The position numbers and the translations under genes are program-made. 64,000 bases of DNA, from assembly GCF_900455735.1 (NCBI RefSeq), contig NZ_UAUI01000011.1:744001-808000 (forward strand), given 5' to 3'. This stretch comes from Rhodococcus wratislaviensis. Lineage in GTDB: Bacteria > Actinomycetota > Actinomycetes > Mycobacteriales > Mycobacteriaceae. The notes beneath the pieces are model-generated. The model was given only the letters and a program-made list of their open reading frames with translations, did not search any database and was not told the origin of the DNA. Position 1 is the stretch's first letter; each line of letters starts with the position of its first letter. Positions 50,894-60,051 of this stretch are shown here, piece by piece.

Positions 50894-52000
50894 TCATCGA
50901 TCGTCATCGACACCCCAGTCACGGAAGACGGCCTCGGTGTCGGCGCCGGGCGTTCGGGGCGCGTCGTAGGTTGCGTCGTGCGCGCTCGCGAACCGTGGCG
51001 CCGCGGCGGGCTGGCGTTGCCCGAATGCACTCACGATCGTGTTGCGCGCCGACATGTGCGGGTGATCCGGCACTTCGTCGAGGGACAGCACCGGTGTCAC
51101 GCAGGCATCGAGCCGGGCGAACACCTGCACCCACGAGTCCCGGCCCCGCGCGGCGAATACCTCGGCGAAGTTCTTCCGCAGCGTCGGCCAGGCCGACTCG
51201 TCGTACTGATCCGGCAGACCCGCCGGGTCGAGTCCCAGCCCCTCCAGTAGCTGGGCATAGAAGACCGGTTCCACCGCGCCGACCGCGATATACCGCCCGT
51301 CGGCGCACTCGTAGGTGTCGTAGAAGGGCGCTCCACCGTCGATGACGTTGGAGCCCCGCCGATCGGACCACAGCCCGTTCTCGGTAAGAGTCCAGAACAT
51401 CGTCATGAGCGCACTCACCCCGTCGACCATCGCGATGTCGACGACATCTCCGACCCCGGTCTGCGCACGCGCGTACAGGGCACCGAGAATGCCCATGACG
51501 GCCTGCATCGAACCGCCGCCCAGGTCAGCGACCAGGTTGAGCGGTGCGAGTGGCCGTTCACCCTCCCGTCCGATGGCGTTCAACGCACCGCTGAGTGCGA
51601 GGTAGTTGATGTCGTGGCCGGCGTACGGCGCGAGCGGGCCGTCCTGACCCCACCCGGTGATCCTGGCGTACACGAGCCGAGGGTTCCGCTCGCGGCACAC
51701 GTCGGGACCGATGCCGAGACGCTCCGCCGCACCCGGTCGGTAACCCTCGATGAGGACGTCGGCCTTGTCGACCAGCTTCAGCACCTTCGCGAGGTCGCCG
51801 GCAACCTTGAGGTCCGCACTCACGGAGCGGCGATTCCGCAGTCCCGCGTCCTTGTCCACGGGCAGCAACTGCGTCACACCCCCGGGACGCTCGACTCGCA
51901 CCACCTCGGCACCGAGGTCCGCGAGCAGCATCGCGGCGTGAGGCGACGGGCCGATCCCGGCGAGTTCGACGATCTTCAGTCCATCCAGCACACGTTTCAC
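50894..52000 (-). CDS. CaiB/BaiF-family (family III) CoA-transferase
   Basis: CoA-transferase/racemase family, 368 aa, related to the one at 22842: LDGLKIVELAGIGPSPHAAM, LADLGAEVVRVERPGG, ARITGWGQDGPLAPYAGHDINYLALSG. The GHDINY Asp and IGREGERPLAPLNLVADLGGGSM fit alpha-methylacyl-CoA racemase-like members. GTG start at 52000 with GGAGG. It is divergent from the dehydratase/reductase module, sharing a 157-base promoter region. Confidence 0.83.
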   Translation of the reverse strand: MKRVLDGLKIVELAGIGPSPHAAMLLADLGAEVVRVERPGGVTQLLPVDKDAGLRNRRSVSADLKVAGDLAKVLKLVDKADVLIEGYRPGAAERLGIGPDVCRERNPRLVYARITGWGQDGPLAPYAGHDINYLALSGALNAIGREGERPLAPLNLVADLGGGSMQAVMGILGALYARAQTGVGDVVDIAMVDGVSALMTMFWTLTENGLWSDRRGSNVIDGGAPFYDTYECADGRYIAVGAVEPVFYAQLLEGLGLDPAGLPDQYDESAWPTLRKNFAEVFAARGRDSWVQVFARLDACVTPVLSLDEVPDHPHMSARNTIVSAFGQRQPAAAPRFASAHDATYDAPRTPGADTEAVFRDWGVDDDR

Positions 52001-52157
52001 AGGAACCTCCGATGGGGACGCCGCGGCTATGCCGACGACTGATGTTTGACAAGTATGGAAACTATCTATCCAATAACGTAATATCTCAAGTCAGGTCGCC
52101 GCGACGCAGTTCGTCAGTCGTCGCGGTGTCACCGTCCACGAAGTCGAGAGGCTAGAT
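52001..52157. promoter_or_regulatory. Divergent promoter of CaiB and the reductase/dehydratase-like module
   Basis: A clear dip in GC content at 52040-52095 contains TTGACA (52046-52051) and several TA-rich hexamers (TATCTA, TAATAT) on both strands. Exact -10 boxes cannot be fixed. No site of the GGWCNGWCC or AACGATCGTT families is present, so this unit is controlled separately, perhaps by PaaX. Confidence 0.4.
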
Positions 52158-53330
52158 GTGAGCGAACTGGATCCGACCGTCATGTCGTCGCTGCGAACCA
52201 CCGCCGATGACCCGGTCTCCTACGCCCGGGAGTGGAAAGCGAAGCGCGGTAAGCGAGTGATCGGTTCTTTTCCGATGAACTTTCCGTCCGAGATCGTGCA
52301 CGCAGCAGGCGCGCTGCCGGTGATCGTGCAGGAGAGCCGCACCCCGATCACGGAGGGGCGCAACCTGCTTGCCGAGTTCTACTGCGGCTACACACGTAGT
52401 GTCGCCGACCAAGCCGCGGTCGGTGAACTCGACGTCTTCGACGGCTTCGTCGCCGCCGACCACTGTGTGCAACTCCTCGGCGCGGTCGACGTGATCCGCT
52501 GGGCTCGACCCGAGAAACCGGTGCACTTCGCGCAATTCACCAGCGCGATGGACGATCCGTGGACCAAGCCGCGGGTGGCAGGCCGAGTGCACGAATTGAA
52601 GCACGAGATCGAAGCTGTCGTCGGTGCCACGATCACGGACGAGGCTCTCGCCCAGAGTATTCGGCTGTTCAATACGAATCGGCGCCTGCTCCGGGAACTC
52701 TACGACCTGCGGCGCGCCGGCCGTGCGCGCATCACCGCGAGCGACATGCAGGTCTTGGTGAAGTCGAGCATGGTGATGGACATCGAAGAACACAATGCCG
52801 CGCTGAGCCGCCTCCTCGATCGCCTCGATCCCCATGCCGACGCGCCCGACGATCTGGTGCGGTTGCATCTCTCCGGTCACTTCTGCCACGCCCCTCGCCC
52901 CGAAGTTCTCGATGTGATCGAGGAATCCGGAGTGATCGTCGTCGACGATGACCTGTACACCGGATTCCGGTACATCTCGACCGACGTGCCCGAGCACGGC
53001 GACCCATTGGCGGCGCTGTCGGAGTGGTACCTGGACCGCAACGACAACGCCCCGTGCCCCACACGAGTCACCGTCGAGGTCGATTGGGACACCTACCTGA
53101 TCGACTCACTCGAGAAGAGCCGCTCCAACGGCGTCGTCGTCTTGATGGCGAAGTTCTGCGAACCCCACATGCTCTACTACCCGGAGTTGCGCAAGGCGCT
53201 CGACGCGCACGGAATACCGCTCCTGCTGCTCGAGACCGAGCACGAAGGCAACCCCGTCGAGACGCTCCGCACCAAGATCGAGACGTTCGTGGAACGCATT
53301 CGCCGTCAGCTCGCACCCGTCCCGTCCTGA
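52158..53330 (+). CDS. 2-hydroxyacyl-CoA dehydratase / benzoyl-CoA reductase-type subunit (BcrC/HgdB-like)
   Basis: A 390-residue member of the HgdB/BcrC (BadD) family, which holds a [4Fe-4S] cluster and the acyl-CoA with a partner subunit. Likely cluster cysteines: Cys76 in EFYCGYTRS, Cys103 in ADHCVQLLG and Cys334 in AKFCEPHMLYYPELR; GIPLLLLETEHEGNPVETLR is the family C-terminal signature. These enzymes are known mostly from anaerobes, where they reduce benzoyl-CoA or dehydrate 2-hydroxyacyl-CoAs by a ketyl-radical mechanism. GTG start, GAGAGG upstream. First gene of a four-gene unit. Confidence 0.82.
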   Translation: MSELDPTVMSSLRTTADDPVSYAREWKAKRGKRVIGSFPMNFPSEIVHAAGALPVIVQESRTPITEGRNLLAEFYCGYTRSVADQAAVGELDVFDGFVAADHCVQLLGAVDVIRWARPEKPVHFAQFTSAMDDPWTKPRVAGRVHELKHEIEAVVGATITDEALAQSIRLFNTNRRLLRELYDLRRAGRARITASDMQVLVKSSMVMDIEEHNAALSRLLDRLDPHADAPDDLVRLHLSGHFCHAPRPEVLDVIEESGVIVVDDDLYTGFRYISTDVPEHGDPLAALSEWYLDRNDNAPCPTRVTVEVDWDTYLIDSLEKSRSNGVVVLMAKFCEPHMLYYPELRKALDAHGIPLLLLETEHEGNPVETLRTKIETFVERIRRQLAPVPS

Positions 53331-53358
53331 ATTCGACTCACCCTCAGAGGAGTTCGCA

Positions 53359-54699
53359 ATGCCGATCGACCAGACCAGCAAGGAAAAGTCCCGCCGATTG
53401 TCGAGTACAAAGGTCGGCGGCAAGATGGTGGCCGACTACTGGGAGAACATCTTCACGGCCAAAGAACGCGGGAAGCATGTCGTCTGGTACAACGGTGCCG
53501 CGCTGAACCCGTTGTTCCAGGCCGCAGGCCTGGAGTGGTGTCACGGCGAAGCGTTCGCCGCCCGCCTGGCCGCACAGCACCTCGAAGGACCGGCCCAGGC
53601 AGCAGGTGCCGAGTACGGCTATATCGGTGAGCTCTGTTCCTACGCGCGAACACATCTGGGCTGCGCCGTGCTGACACACCAATCCGCCGCCGAACGGGAG
53701 ACCGGTGTGGTCGGCATGGTCGACCAGCAGGAACTGGCAAGCAAGCTGCCGGCCCCGGACTTCTTCGTCAACGGATACGCCGGATGCAGCACCGGCCAGC
53801 AGTGGGATGCCATGACGTACCGGGTCTTCGATCGCAAGCTCCCGCTGTTCAACGTGTCCATTCCCATGCTGTGGGGCAACAAGCCCGACGCCGGCTACAT
53901 GCGGGGCGAGGAGTGGGACGAGGTCGGCAAGTATGTCGAGGGGCAGTTGCGCGAGCTGATCGCCTTCCTCGAGCACCAGACCGGGCGACCGTTCGACTGG
54001 GATGCGCTCAGCGAGAGCATGTCCTACATCAAACGCGCGTCCGAGTTGCGCCTGGAGGGAATGGCGCTCTGCACGCAGGCCCCCACTCCGGCGACCTACT
54101 GGGACTGGGTCGCGAGCATCGCACCGATCAACTTCCTGCCCGGCAACCAGGGGCTCGTCGACTACTTCGCCGGGGTGAAGGCCGAACTCGAACAACGGGT
54201 CGCCGACGGGGTCAGCGCAGTCGCGGACGAACGCTACCGTGTGTACTTCGACGGCATCATGAACTGGAACAAGCTCGGATTCCTCACCCGGAAGTTCGCC
54301 GAGTACGACGTGGCCGTCGTCGCCGGTCGCTACACCCACGAGTCGTTCTGGCAGGAGCCGCAGCTCATCGATGTGGACAATCCCCTCCGCGGCATGGCCC
54401 AGCACTACCTGCTCTGCCCGCTGAACCACGGATTGAAAAACCTGCAGGAATTGTTGCTCCGGCGGCTGGACGAGTACTCCATCGACGGGATCGCGTTCCA
54501 CTCGACCCGGACGTGCCGGGCGATGACTAATCCGCAGACGATGCTGGCCCGCGCGGCCGAGTCGGAGCGTGGCGTCAAGTCGTTCTTCTTCGAGGGCGAC
54601 GTCGCCGACGCCTCGTTCTACAACGACGAACTGTTCGACAGTCGTCTGGAGGCCATGCTCGAGGCCATCGACGTACAACGGATGAAGTCAGTGGTCTAG
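53359..54699 (+). CDS. 2-hydroxyacyl-CoA dehydratase / benzoyl-CoA reductase-type subunit (BcrB/HgdA-like)
   Basis: Second catalytic subunit, 446 aa, near the size of BcrB/BadE. N-terminal WENIFTAKERGKHVVWYNGA, Cys93 in IGELCSYARTHLG, Cys143 in NGYAGCSTG, Cys386 in HSTRTCRAMTNPQ, and a C-terminal FFFEGDVADASFYNDELFDS typical of the family. With the preceding subunit it would form the heterodimeric catalytic core. 28 bases after the first subunit, with GAGGAG before the ATG. Whether it acts as reductase or dehydratase cannot be decided. Confidence 0.82.
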   Translation: MPIDQTSKEKSRRLSSTKVGGKMVADYWENIFTAKERGKHVVWYNGAALNPLFQAAGLEWCHGEAFAARLAAQHLEGPAQAAGAEYGYIGELCSYARTHLGCAVLTHQSAAERETGVVGMVDQQELASKLPAPDFFVNGYAGCSTGQQWDAMTYRVFDRKLPLFNVSIPMLWGNKPDAGYMRGEEWDEVGKYVEGQLRELIAFLEHQTGRPFDWDALSESMSYIKRASELRLEGMALCTQAPTPATYWDWVASIAPINFLPGNQGLVDYFAGVKAELEQRVADGVSAVADERYRVYFDGIMNWNKLGFLTRKFAEYDVAVVAGRYTHESFWQEPQLIDVDNPLRGMAQHYLLCPLNHGLKNLQELLLRRLDEYSIDGIAFHSTRTCRAMTNPQTMLARAAESERGVKSFFFEGDVADASFYNDELFDSRLEAMLEAIDVQRMKSVV

Positions 54700-54702
54700 C
54701 GA

Positions 54703-55659
54703 ATGGCAACCGGAAGTTGGTTCGTCATGGGCGTCGACCTCGGGTCGACCACGGCGAAGGCCGCTGTGGTCGACGAGGGCGGTGACCTGGTCGGGTCGAG
54801 CGTCGTCCAGATGGGCGCGGTAAGCCGGGAGGCGGTCGCGCGCGCGATGGACGGTGCGATGGCCGGCGCGGGCGTCGCGCGGGCCGACATCCGCCGCACC
54901 ATCAGTACCGGCTACGGGCGCAAACTGGTGCCCGGCACCGACCGCACGTTCACCGAAATCACCTGCCACGCCCGCGGTGCCGCGGCCCTGCACCCGGGTG
55001 TGCGACTGGTGATCGACATCGGCGGACAGGACAGCAAGGCCATCATCGTCGACGACGACGGCCTCGTGGAACGCTTCGCCATGAACGACCGATGCGCGAG
55101 CGGGACCGGCCGTTTCTTCGACGTGCTCGCTCGGGCACTCGAAGTCGACGTCAGCGCGGTCGGCGAACTCGCCCTCACCGGTTCCGAAACCCTCGAAGTC
55201 AGCAGCATGTGTGCCACGTTCGCGGAAACCGAGGTGATCTCACTGCTGGCGCAGGGCCGCGAGAAGGCCGACATCGCGGCGTCGGTGCACAAAGCGGTCG
55301 CGGCGCGCACACTCGGACTGGTGGCGCAGGTGGGTAAGGCAACGCCGACGGTGATGACGGGCGGAGTGGCGAAGAACCCGGCCGCGCGTCTGCACGTCTC
55401 GCGTGCGCTGGGACACCCGGTGGAAGTACTCGATCAGCCCCAGATCGCGGGCGCGTACGGTGCCGGACTGCTGGCGCGTGACGACTACGCCGGCGGAACC
55501 GTCTCACCCGCACCATCCGACGGCGCGACCGAGGAACAATTCCAGGAGAGTCTGTCGGCCGGAACGCCCCACTGCCAGGACTGCGACGGCAGCCCCGGCC
55601 ATCCTCATCCCGGCACCGGCGAACCGGTGCCCCTCGAACTGCAAAGGAACATCCGATGA
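54703..55659 (+). CDS. ATP-dependent activator/ATPase of the BadF/BcrD/HgdC family
   Basis: ASKHA-fold ATPase, 318 aa, that would inject low-potential electrons into the dehydratase/reductase core at the cost of ATP. MGVDLGSTTAKAAVVD binds phosphate; VIDIGGQDSKAI follows; Cys131 in NDRCASGTGRFFD and Cys170 in SSMCATFAETEVIS are the two cysteines that hold the [4Fe-4S] cluster between two protomers. Only one such gene is present, so a homodimer (HgdC-like) is expected, not the BcrA-BcrD pair. The last 60 residues form an unusual tail with HCQDCDGSPGHPHPGTGE. Starts 3 bases after the previous stop. Confidence 0.85.
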   Translation: MATGSWFVMGVDLGSTTAKAAVVDEGGDLVGSSVVQMGAVSREAVARAMDGAMAGAGVARADIRRTISTGYGRKLVPGTDRTFTEITCHARGAAALHPGVRLVIDIGGQDSKAIIVDDDGLVERFAMNDRCASGTGRFFDVLARALEVDVSAVGELALTGSETLEVSSMCATFAETEVISLLAQGREKADIAASVHKAVAARTLGLVAQVGKATPTVMTGGVAKNPAARLHVSRALGHPVEVLDQPQIAGAYGAGLLARDDYAGGTVSPAPSDGATEEQFQESLSAGTPHCQDCDGSPGHPHPGTGEPVPLELQRNIR

Positions 55660-56456
55660 GTACAGATACACCCGAAGTCTGGGTGCCGGACCTGTCCGAG
55701 GCCACCGTCTACATTGTGGGCGGGACCAGAGGAGTCGGCCTGCAGGTCGCCCGTCAGTTGGTCCGGGCGGGCACCCAGCGCATCGGTCTGGTCGGCCGCA
55801 ATGTCGAGCGTGGAGAGAAGGCGGCGACGGAGGTCCGATCACTCGCGTCGGGTGTCTGGGCCTTCTTCGCCGCAGGCGACGTGAACGACCCGACGGAAGC
55901 GACTCGGGTGACCGAGGAACTGAGTGCGTCGCTCGGACCTGCCGACATCCTGATCAACAGCACGGTGAGCGCGTTCACGCCGAACCTCTTTCACGAGACT
56001 CCACCCGAAGACGTTCCCGACATCCTGCTGCAGCAGGCCCTCGGTCCCCTCAACATGTGCCGCGCCGTACTTCCGCACATGCGAGCGAAGCACGGCGGCG
56101 CGATCGTGAACATCGCCTCCGACGCCGCCAAGCACCCCACCCCCGGTGAGTCCGTCATCGGGGCCGCGATGGCCGCTATCGTGATGTTCTCCAAAACGCT
56201 TGCGATGGAGGCCAAACGAGACGGCATCCGCGTCAACGTGGTGACACCGTCGCTCATCCGGGACACAGGCGCCTACGACCGCGTCATGGCCGAGCCGTTC
56301 AGCGCGAAGCTCTTCGAGAAGGCTGCACGACTGGCGTCGCTGGGGGTCGCCGAGCCGACCGACGTGGCCGACCTCGTGTTGTTCCTGTGCAGCCCGCAGG
56401 CCCGTCGGATCACCGGTCAAGCGGTGAGTCCGAACGGCGGCATCTCGGCGGGATGA
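55656..56456 (+). CDS. SDR-fold protein lacking the catalytic Tyr and Lys
   Basis: An SDR-like protein of 266 aa, coupled to the ATPase gene by an ATGA overlap. The nucleotide motif VGGTRGVGLQVA and the Ser in NIASDAAKH are present, and the C-terminus GQAVSPNGG is normal. At the active site, however, ESVIGAAMAAIVMFSK replaces the YxxxK pair by Ile168 and Met172. NAG is also changed (LINSTVSAF). It may be a structural or binding partner, or use another mechanism. The rest of the fold looks intact, so it is not a decayed gene. Confidence 0.78.
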   Translation: MSTDTPEVWVPDLSEATVYIVGGTRGVGLQVARQLVRAGTQRIGLVGRNVERGEKAATEVRSLASGVWAFFAAGDVNDPTEATRVTEELSASLGPADILINSTVSAFTPNLFHETPPEDVPDILLQQALGPLNMCRAVLPHMRAKHGGAIVNIASDAAKHPTPGESVIGAAMAAIVMFSKTLAMEAKRDGIRVNVVTPSLIRDTGAYDRVMAEPFSAKLFEKAARLASLGVAEPTDVADLVLFLCSPQARRITGQAVSPNGGISAG

Positions 56457-56650
56457 GGTGGTCGGTGAACAATCGGCATCCCACCCTTGGAAATTTGACA
56501 AATCCGCAGCTACCAGCTCCGTGTTTGTATTACATTTCTTCTGACCGGGTCAGCACTTGGCAGCCGATTCCGACTTCCCGGCAGCGGGCGCTCACTCGCC
56601 CCACCTCCAACTCCCCAGCACACCGCACAGCCCGAAGGCAGGACTGCATC

Positions 56651-58300
56651 ATGCCCCTCGAAAAGTCTCTCTGGCCGGCGACACCGAGCTCAGGCGTCCG
56701 CGACATCACCGTCGGCGACCTGTTGCGCGAGGCCGCGACAGCAGAACCCGACCGCCTCGCCCTCGTCGACGGCTCTCCCGATGCGGCCGATCGGCGAGAA
56801 TGGACGTACCGTGAACTCCTCGCCGACGTCGAGGATGCGGCCAGGGCACTGCTCGCCCACTTCGCACCCGGCGACCGGATCGCGATCTGGGCACCCAACA
56901 GCGCCGACTGGGTGATCCTGCAACAAGCGATCGCAATGGCCGGGATGGTGGTGGTCGGCGTGAATCCCGCCTACCGCGCCCACGAACTGGAGTACATCCT
57001 GCGGCAGTCCCGCAGTGTCGGGCTCTTCTACCGGGAGAGCTATCGCGGCACAGACCTCACGAAAGTTCTGACGAAGGTCCGGCCGTCGCTGCCCTACCTC
57101 CGCACGGTCGTCCCGACGAGCGAGTGGCGAGCGTTCGTCGCAACAGGCGATCCGGCAACGGAGTTCCCCGTCGTCACGGCCACCGCACCGGTGCAGATCC
57201 AATACACGTCCGGGACCACCGGATTCCCCAAAGGGGCACTGCTGCATCACAAAGGCATCGTCAACGAAGCCACCTTCGTGTTCGAGAGGGCCGGGATGGT
57301 GGACCATGTCGTCTGCGTCAACGCGATGCCGATGTACCACATCGGAGGCGGCGCCGTCACCGAACTCGGGACGTTCGCCGCGCACGGAACCTATGTCGTG
57401 CTGCCCGGCTTCGAACCCGCACTGATGCTCGAAATGCTCGAAACCTGTCGCGGAACACACTCACTGATGGTCCCGACGATGCTGATCTCGCTTCTCGAGC
57501 ATCCGGATCGCCGAAGTCGTGACCTGTCGAGCCTCCACACCGTACTGTCGGGAGCCGCCGCTGTTCCCCAGTCGCTGGTCGAACGGGTCATCGACGAACT
57601 CGACTGCCAGTTCACGATTCTGTTCGGGCAGAGCGAGATGCACGGAGTCATCAGCCAGACCCGGGTCACCGACGACCCTGCCGATCAAGCGACCACCGTG
57701 GGCCAGCCACTGCCGGAGCTGGAAGTGAAGATCATCGATCCCGTGTCCGGTGAGGTCGTGCCGATCGGCGAGCAGGGTGAAATATGCTGTCGCGGCTACC
57801 AGACGATGCTCGGATATTCCGACATGCCGGACGAAACGGCAGCGACGATCGACGCCGACGGATGGTTGTACATGGGCGATCTCGCCACGATGGACGAACG
57901 AGGATTTCTGCGGATCACCGGGCGCCTCAAGGACATGATCATCCGGGGCGGACTCAACATCTACCCGCGCGAGATCGAAGAACTGCTGTTCCAGCACCAG
58001 GACGTGGCCGACGTGGCGATCGTCGGGGTTCCGGATGAAAAGTGGGGCGAGCAGATCGGCGCCGTCGTGCGGCCCACGGACCCGGCCAATCCGCCGGACG
58101 CGACCGAATTGAAGGCCTGGTGCCGCGACCGAATCGCCGCACACAAGACGCCCTCGCTGTGGTATTTCACCGACGGACTCCCCATGACGCCCACCGGCAA
58201 GATCCAGAAATTCCGCGTGCAGCAGGAGATAGCGTCCGGGGCACTGACCGCCACGCACCTCGACGAGAAGATGGCGCCGGAACGGCTGTCCAACAGCTGA
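56651..58300 (+). CDS. AMP-forming acyl-CoA synthetase
   Basis: Fatty-acyl/aryl-CoA ligase, 549 aa. AMP loop IQYTSGTTGFPKGALLHHKG, NPAYRAHELEYILRQS near residue 110, GQSEMHGVISQTR, then DGWLYMGDLATMDERGF, hinge RLKDMIIRGGLNIYPREIEE and acylation Lys in PTGKIQKFRV. The N-terminus is of the FadD-like type. The start ATG at 56651 is followed by a normal family N-terminus. The 194-base gap before it has TTGACAAAT and TGTATTACAT elements, so it probably has its own promoter, though it lies in line with the dehydratase/reductase module. Confidence 0.87.
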   Translation: MPLEKSLWPATPSSGVRDITVGDLLREAATAEPDRLALVDGSPDAADRREWTYRELLADVEDAARALLAHFAPGDRIAIWAPNSADWVILQQAIAMAGMVVVGVNPAYRAHELEYILRQSRSVGLFYRESYRGTDLTKVLTKVRPSLPYLRTVVPTSEWRAFVATGDPATEFPVVTATAPVQIQYTSGTTGFPKGALLHHKGIVNEATFVFERAGMVDHVVCVNAMPMYHIGGGAVTELGTFAAHGTYVVLPGFEPALMLEMLETCRGTHSLMVPTMLISLLEHPDRRSRDLSSLHTVLSGAAAVPQSLVERVIDELDCQFTILFGQSEMHGVISQTRVTDDPADQATTVGQPLPELEVKIIDPVSGEVVPIGEQGEICCRGYQTMLGYSDMPDETAATIDADGWLYMGDLATMDERGFLRITGRLKDMIIRGGLNIYPREIEELLFQHQDVADVAIVGVPDEKWGEQIGAVVRPTDPANPPDATELKAWCRDRIAAHKTPSLWYFTDGLPMTPTGKIQKFRVQQEIASGALTATHLDEKMAPERLSNS

Positions 58301-58320
58301 TTCGATGTCCGGACAACAGG

Positions 58321-58358
58321 GTGGGCGCGGACCCGATCTCGGATCAGCCCGCGCCCAC
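58321..58358. terminator. Hairpin between CoA ligase and ABC ATPase genes
   Basis: GTGGGCGCGG (58321-58330) pairs with CCGCGCCCAC (58349-58358); the loop contains a second small dyad (GATCTCGGATC). It lies between convergent genes. Confidence 0.65.
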
Positions 58359-58365
58359 GCACGCT

Positions 58366-59451
<1,086 letters not shown>

Positions 59452-59502
59452 GATTGCTCCTCTTGTGGGTATCGAAGTCGGGGGAAGTGGTTGCCGGGGT
59501 GA

Positions 59503-59637
59503 TCATTTGATCGCACCGAAGGACAGGCCGCGGACCAGCTTGTTCTGTGCGATCCAGCCGGCCAGGATGACCGGGAGCGCCGCCAGCGTCGCCGCCGCCG
59601 ACAGCCGGGCCCAGTACAGGCCCTCGCCGGTGATGGA
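59503..59637 (-). pseudogene. C-terminal remnant of a sugar ABC permease (MalG/UgpE type)
   Basis: Reading the minus strand gives [40 protein letters not shown] and AIK, then stop. This is the usual end of a MalG-type inner-membrane permease. Everything upstream is missing, and the sequence changes abruptly at about 59637 to a pntB fragment on the other strand. The remnant lies 51 bases upstream of the ABC ATPase start, the normal position of the last permease gene in such an operon. Confidence 0.8.
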
Positions 59638-59642
59638 AGGAA

Positions 59643-59927
59643 ATGGACGACATCAACGACGAGTTCGCCCGCACCGACGTCACCCTGGTGATCGGTGCGA
59701 ACGATGTCACCAACCCCGCCGCCCGCAACGACCCGTCGTCGCCGATTCACGGGATGCCGATCCTGAACGTGGATCAGTCGAAGTCGGTGATCGTGCTGAA
59801 GCGGTCGATGAACTCCGGGTTCGCCGGCATCGACAACCCGCTGTTCTTCGCCGACACCACCTCCATGCTGTTCGGGGACGCGAAGAAGTCGGTCGCCGAG
59901 GTCACCGAGGAACTCAAGGCCCTGTAG
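59643..59927 (+). pseudogene. pntB: C-terminal remnant of NAD(P) transhydrogenase beta subunit
   Basis: An open frame of 94 residues that matches the NADP-binding domain III end of Pnt[63 protein letters not shown] full PntB is about 460-480 residues, so some 80 percent including all membrane helices is missing. The ATG at 59643 is an internal Met, not a start. A large hairpin follows at 59940. Probably an untranslated scar of a rearrangement. Confidence 0.85.
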
Positions 59928-59939
59928 GCGGCTCCGCCG

Positions 59940-59985
59940 CCCGTGCGTGGTTGACGAGTCCAGAGACTCGCTAACCACGCACGGG
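59940..59985 (+). terminator. Long hairpin after the pntB remnant
   Basis: CCCGTGCGTGGTT (59940-59952) pairs perfectly with AACCACGCACGGG (59973-59985), with further pairing GACGAGTC/GACTCG inside. It is probably the original terminator of the pnt operon, carried along with the remnant. Confidence 0.75.
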
Positions 59986-60051
59986 CGCGAAGCGCCTTCG
60001 CGGCAGACTAGCCTGTGAAGGAACTGACCGCACACGGCAGAAAGGTTCGCG

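Noticed and set aside
59643..59927. A functional small gene starting at 59643
   Set aside because: The ATG is an internal Met of PntB and the fragment begins at a sharp junction; no ribosome site suited to a real start beyond a chance GGAAGGAA.
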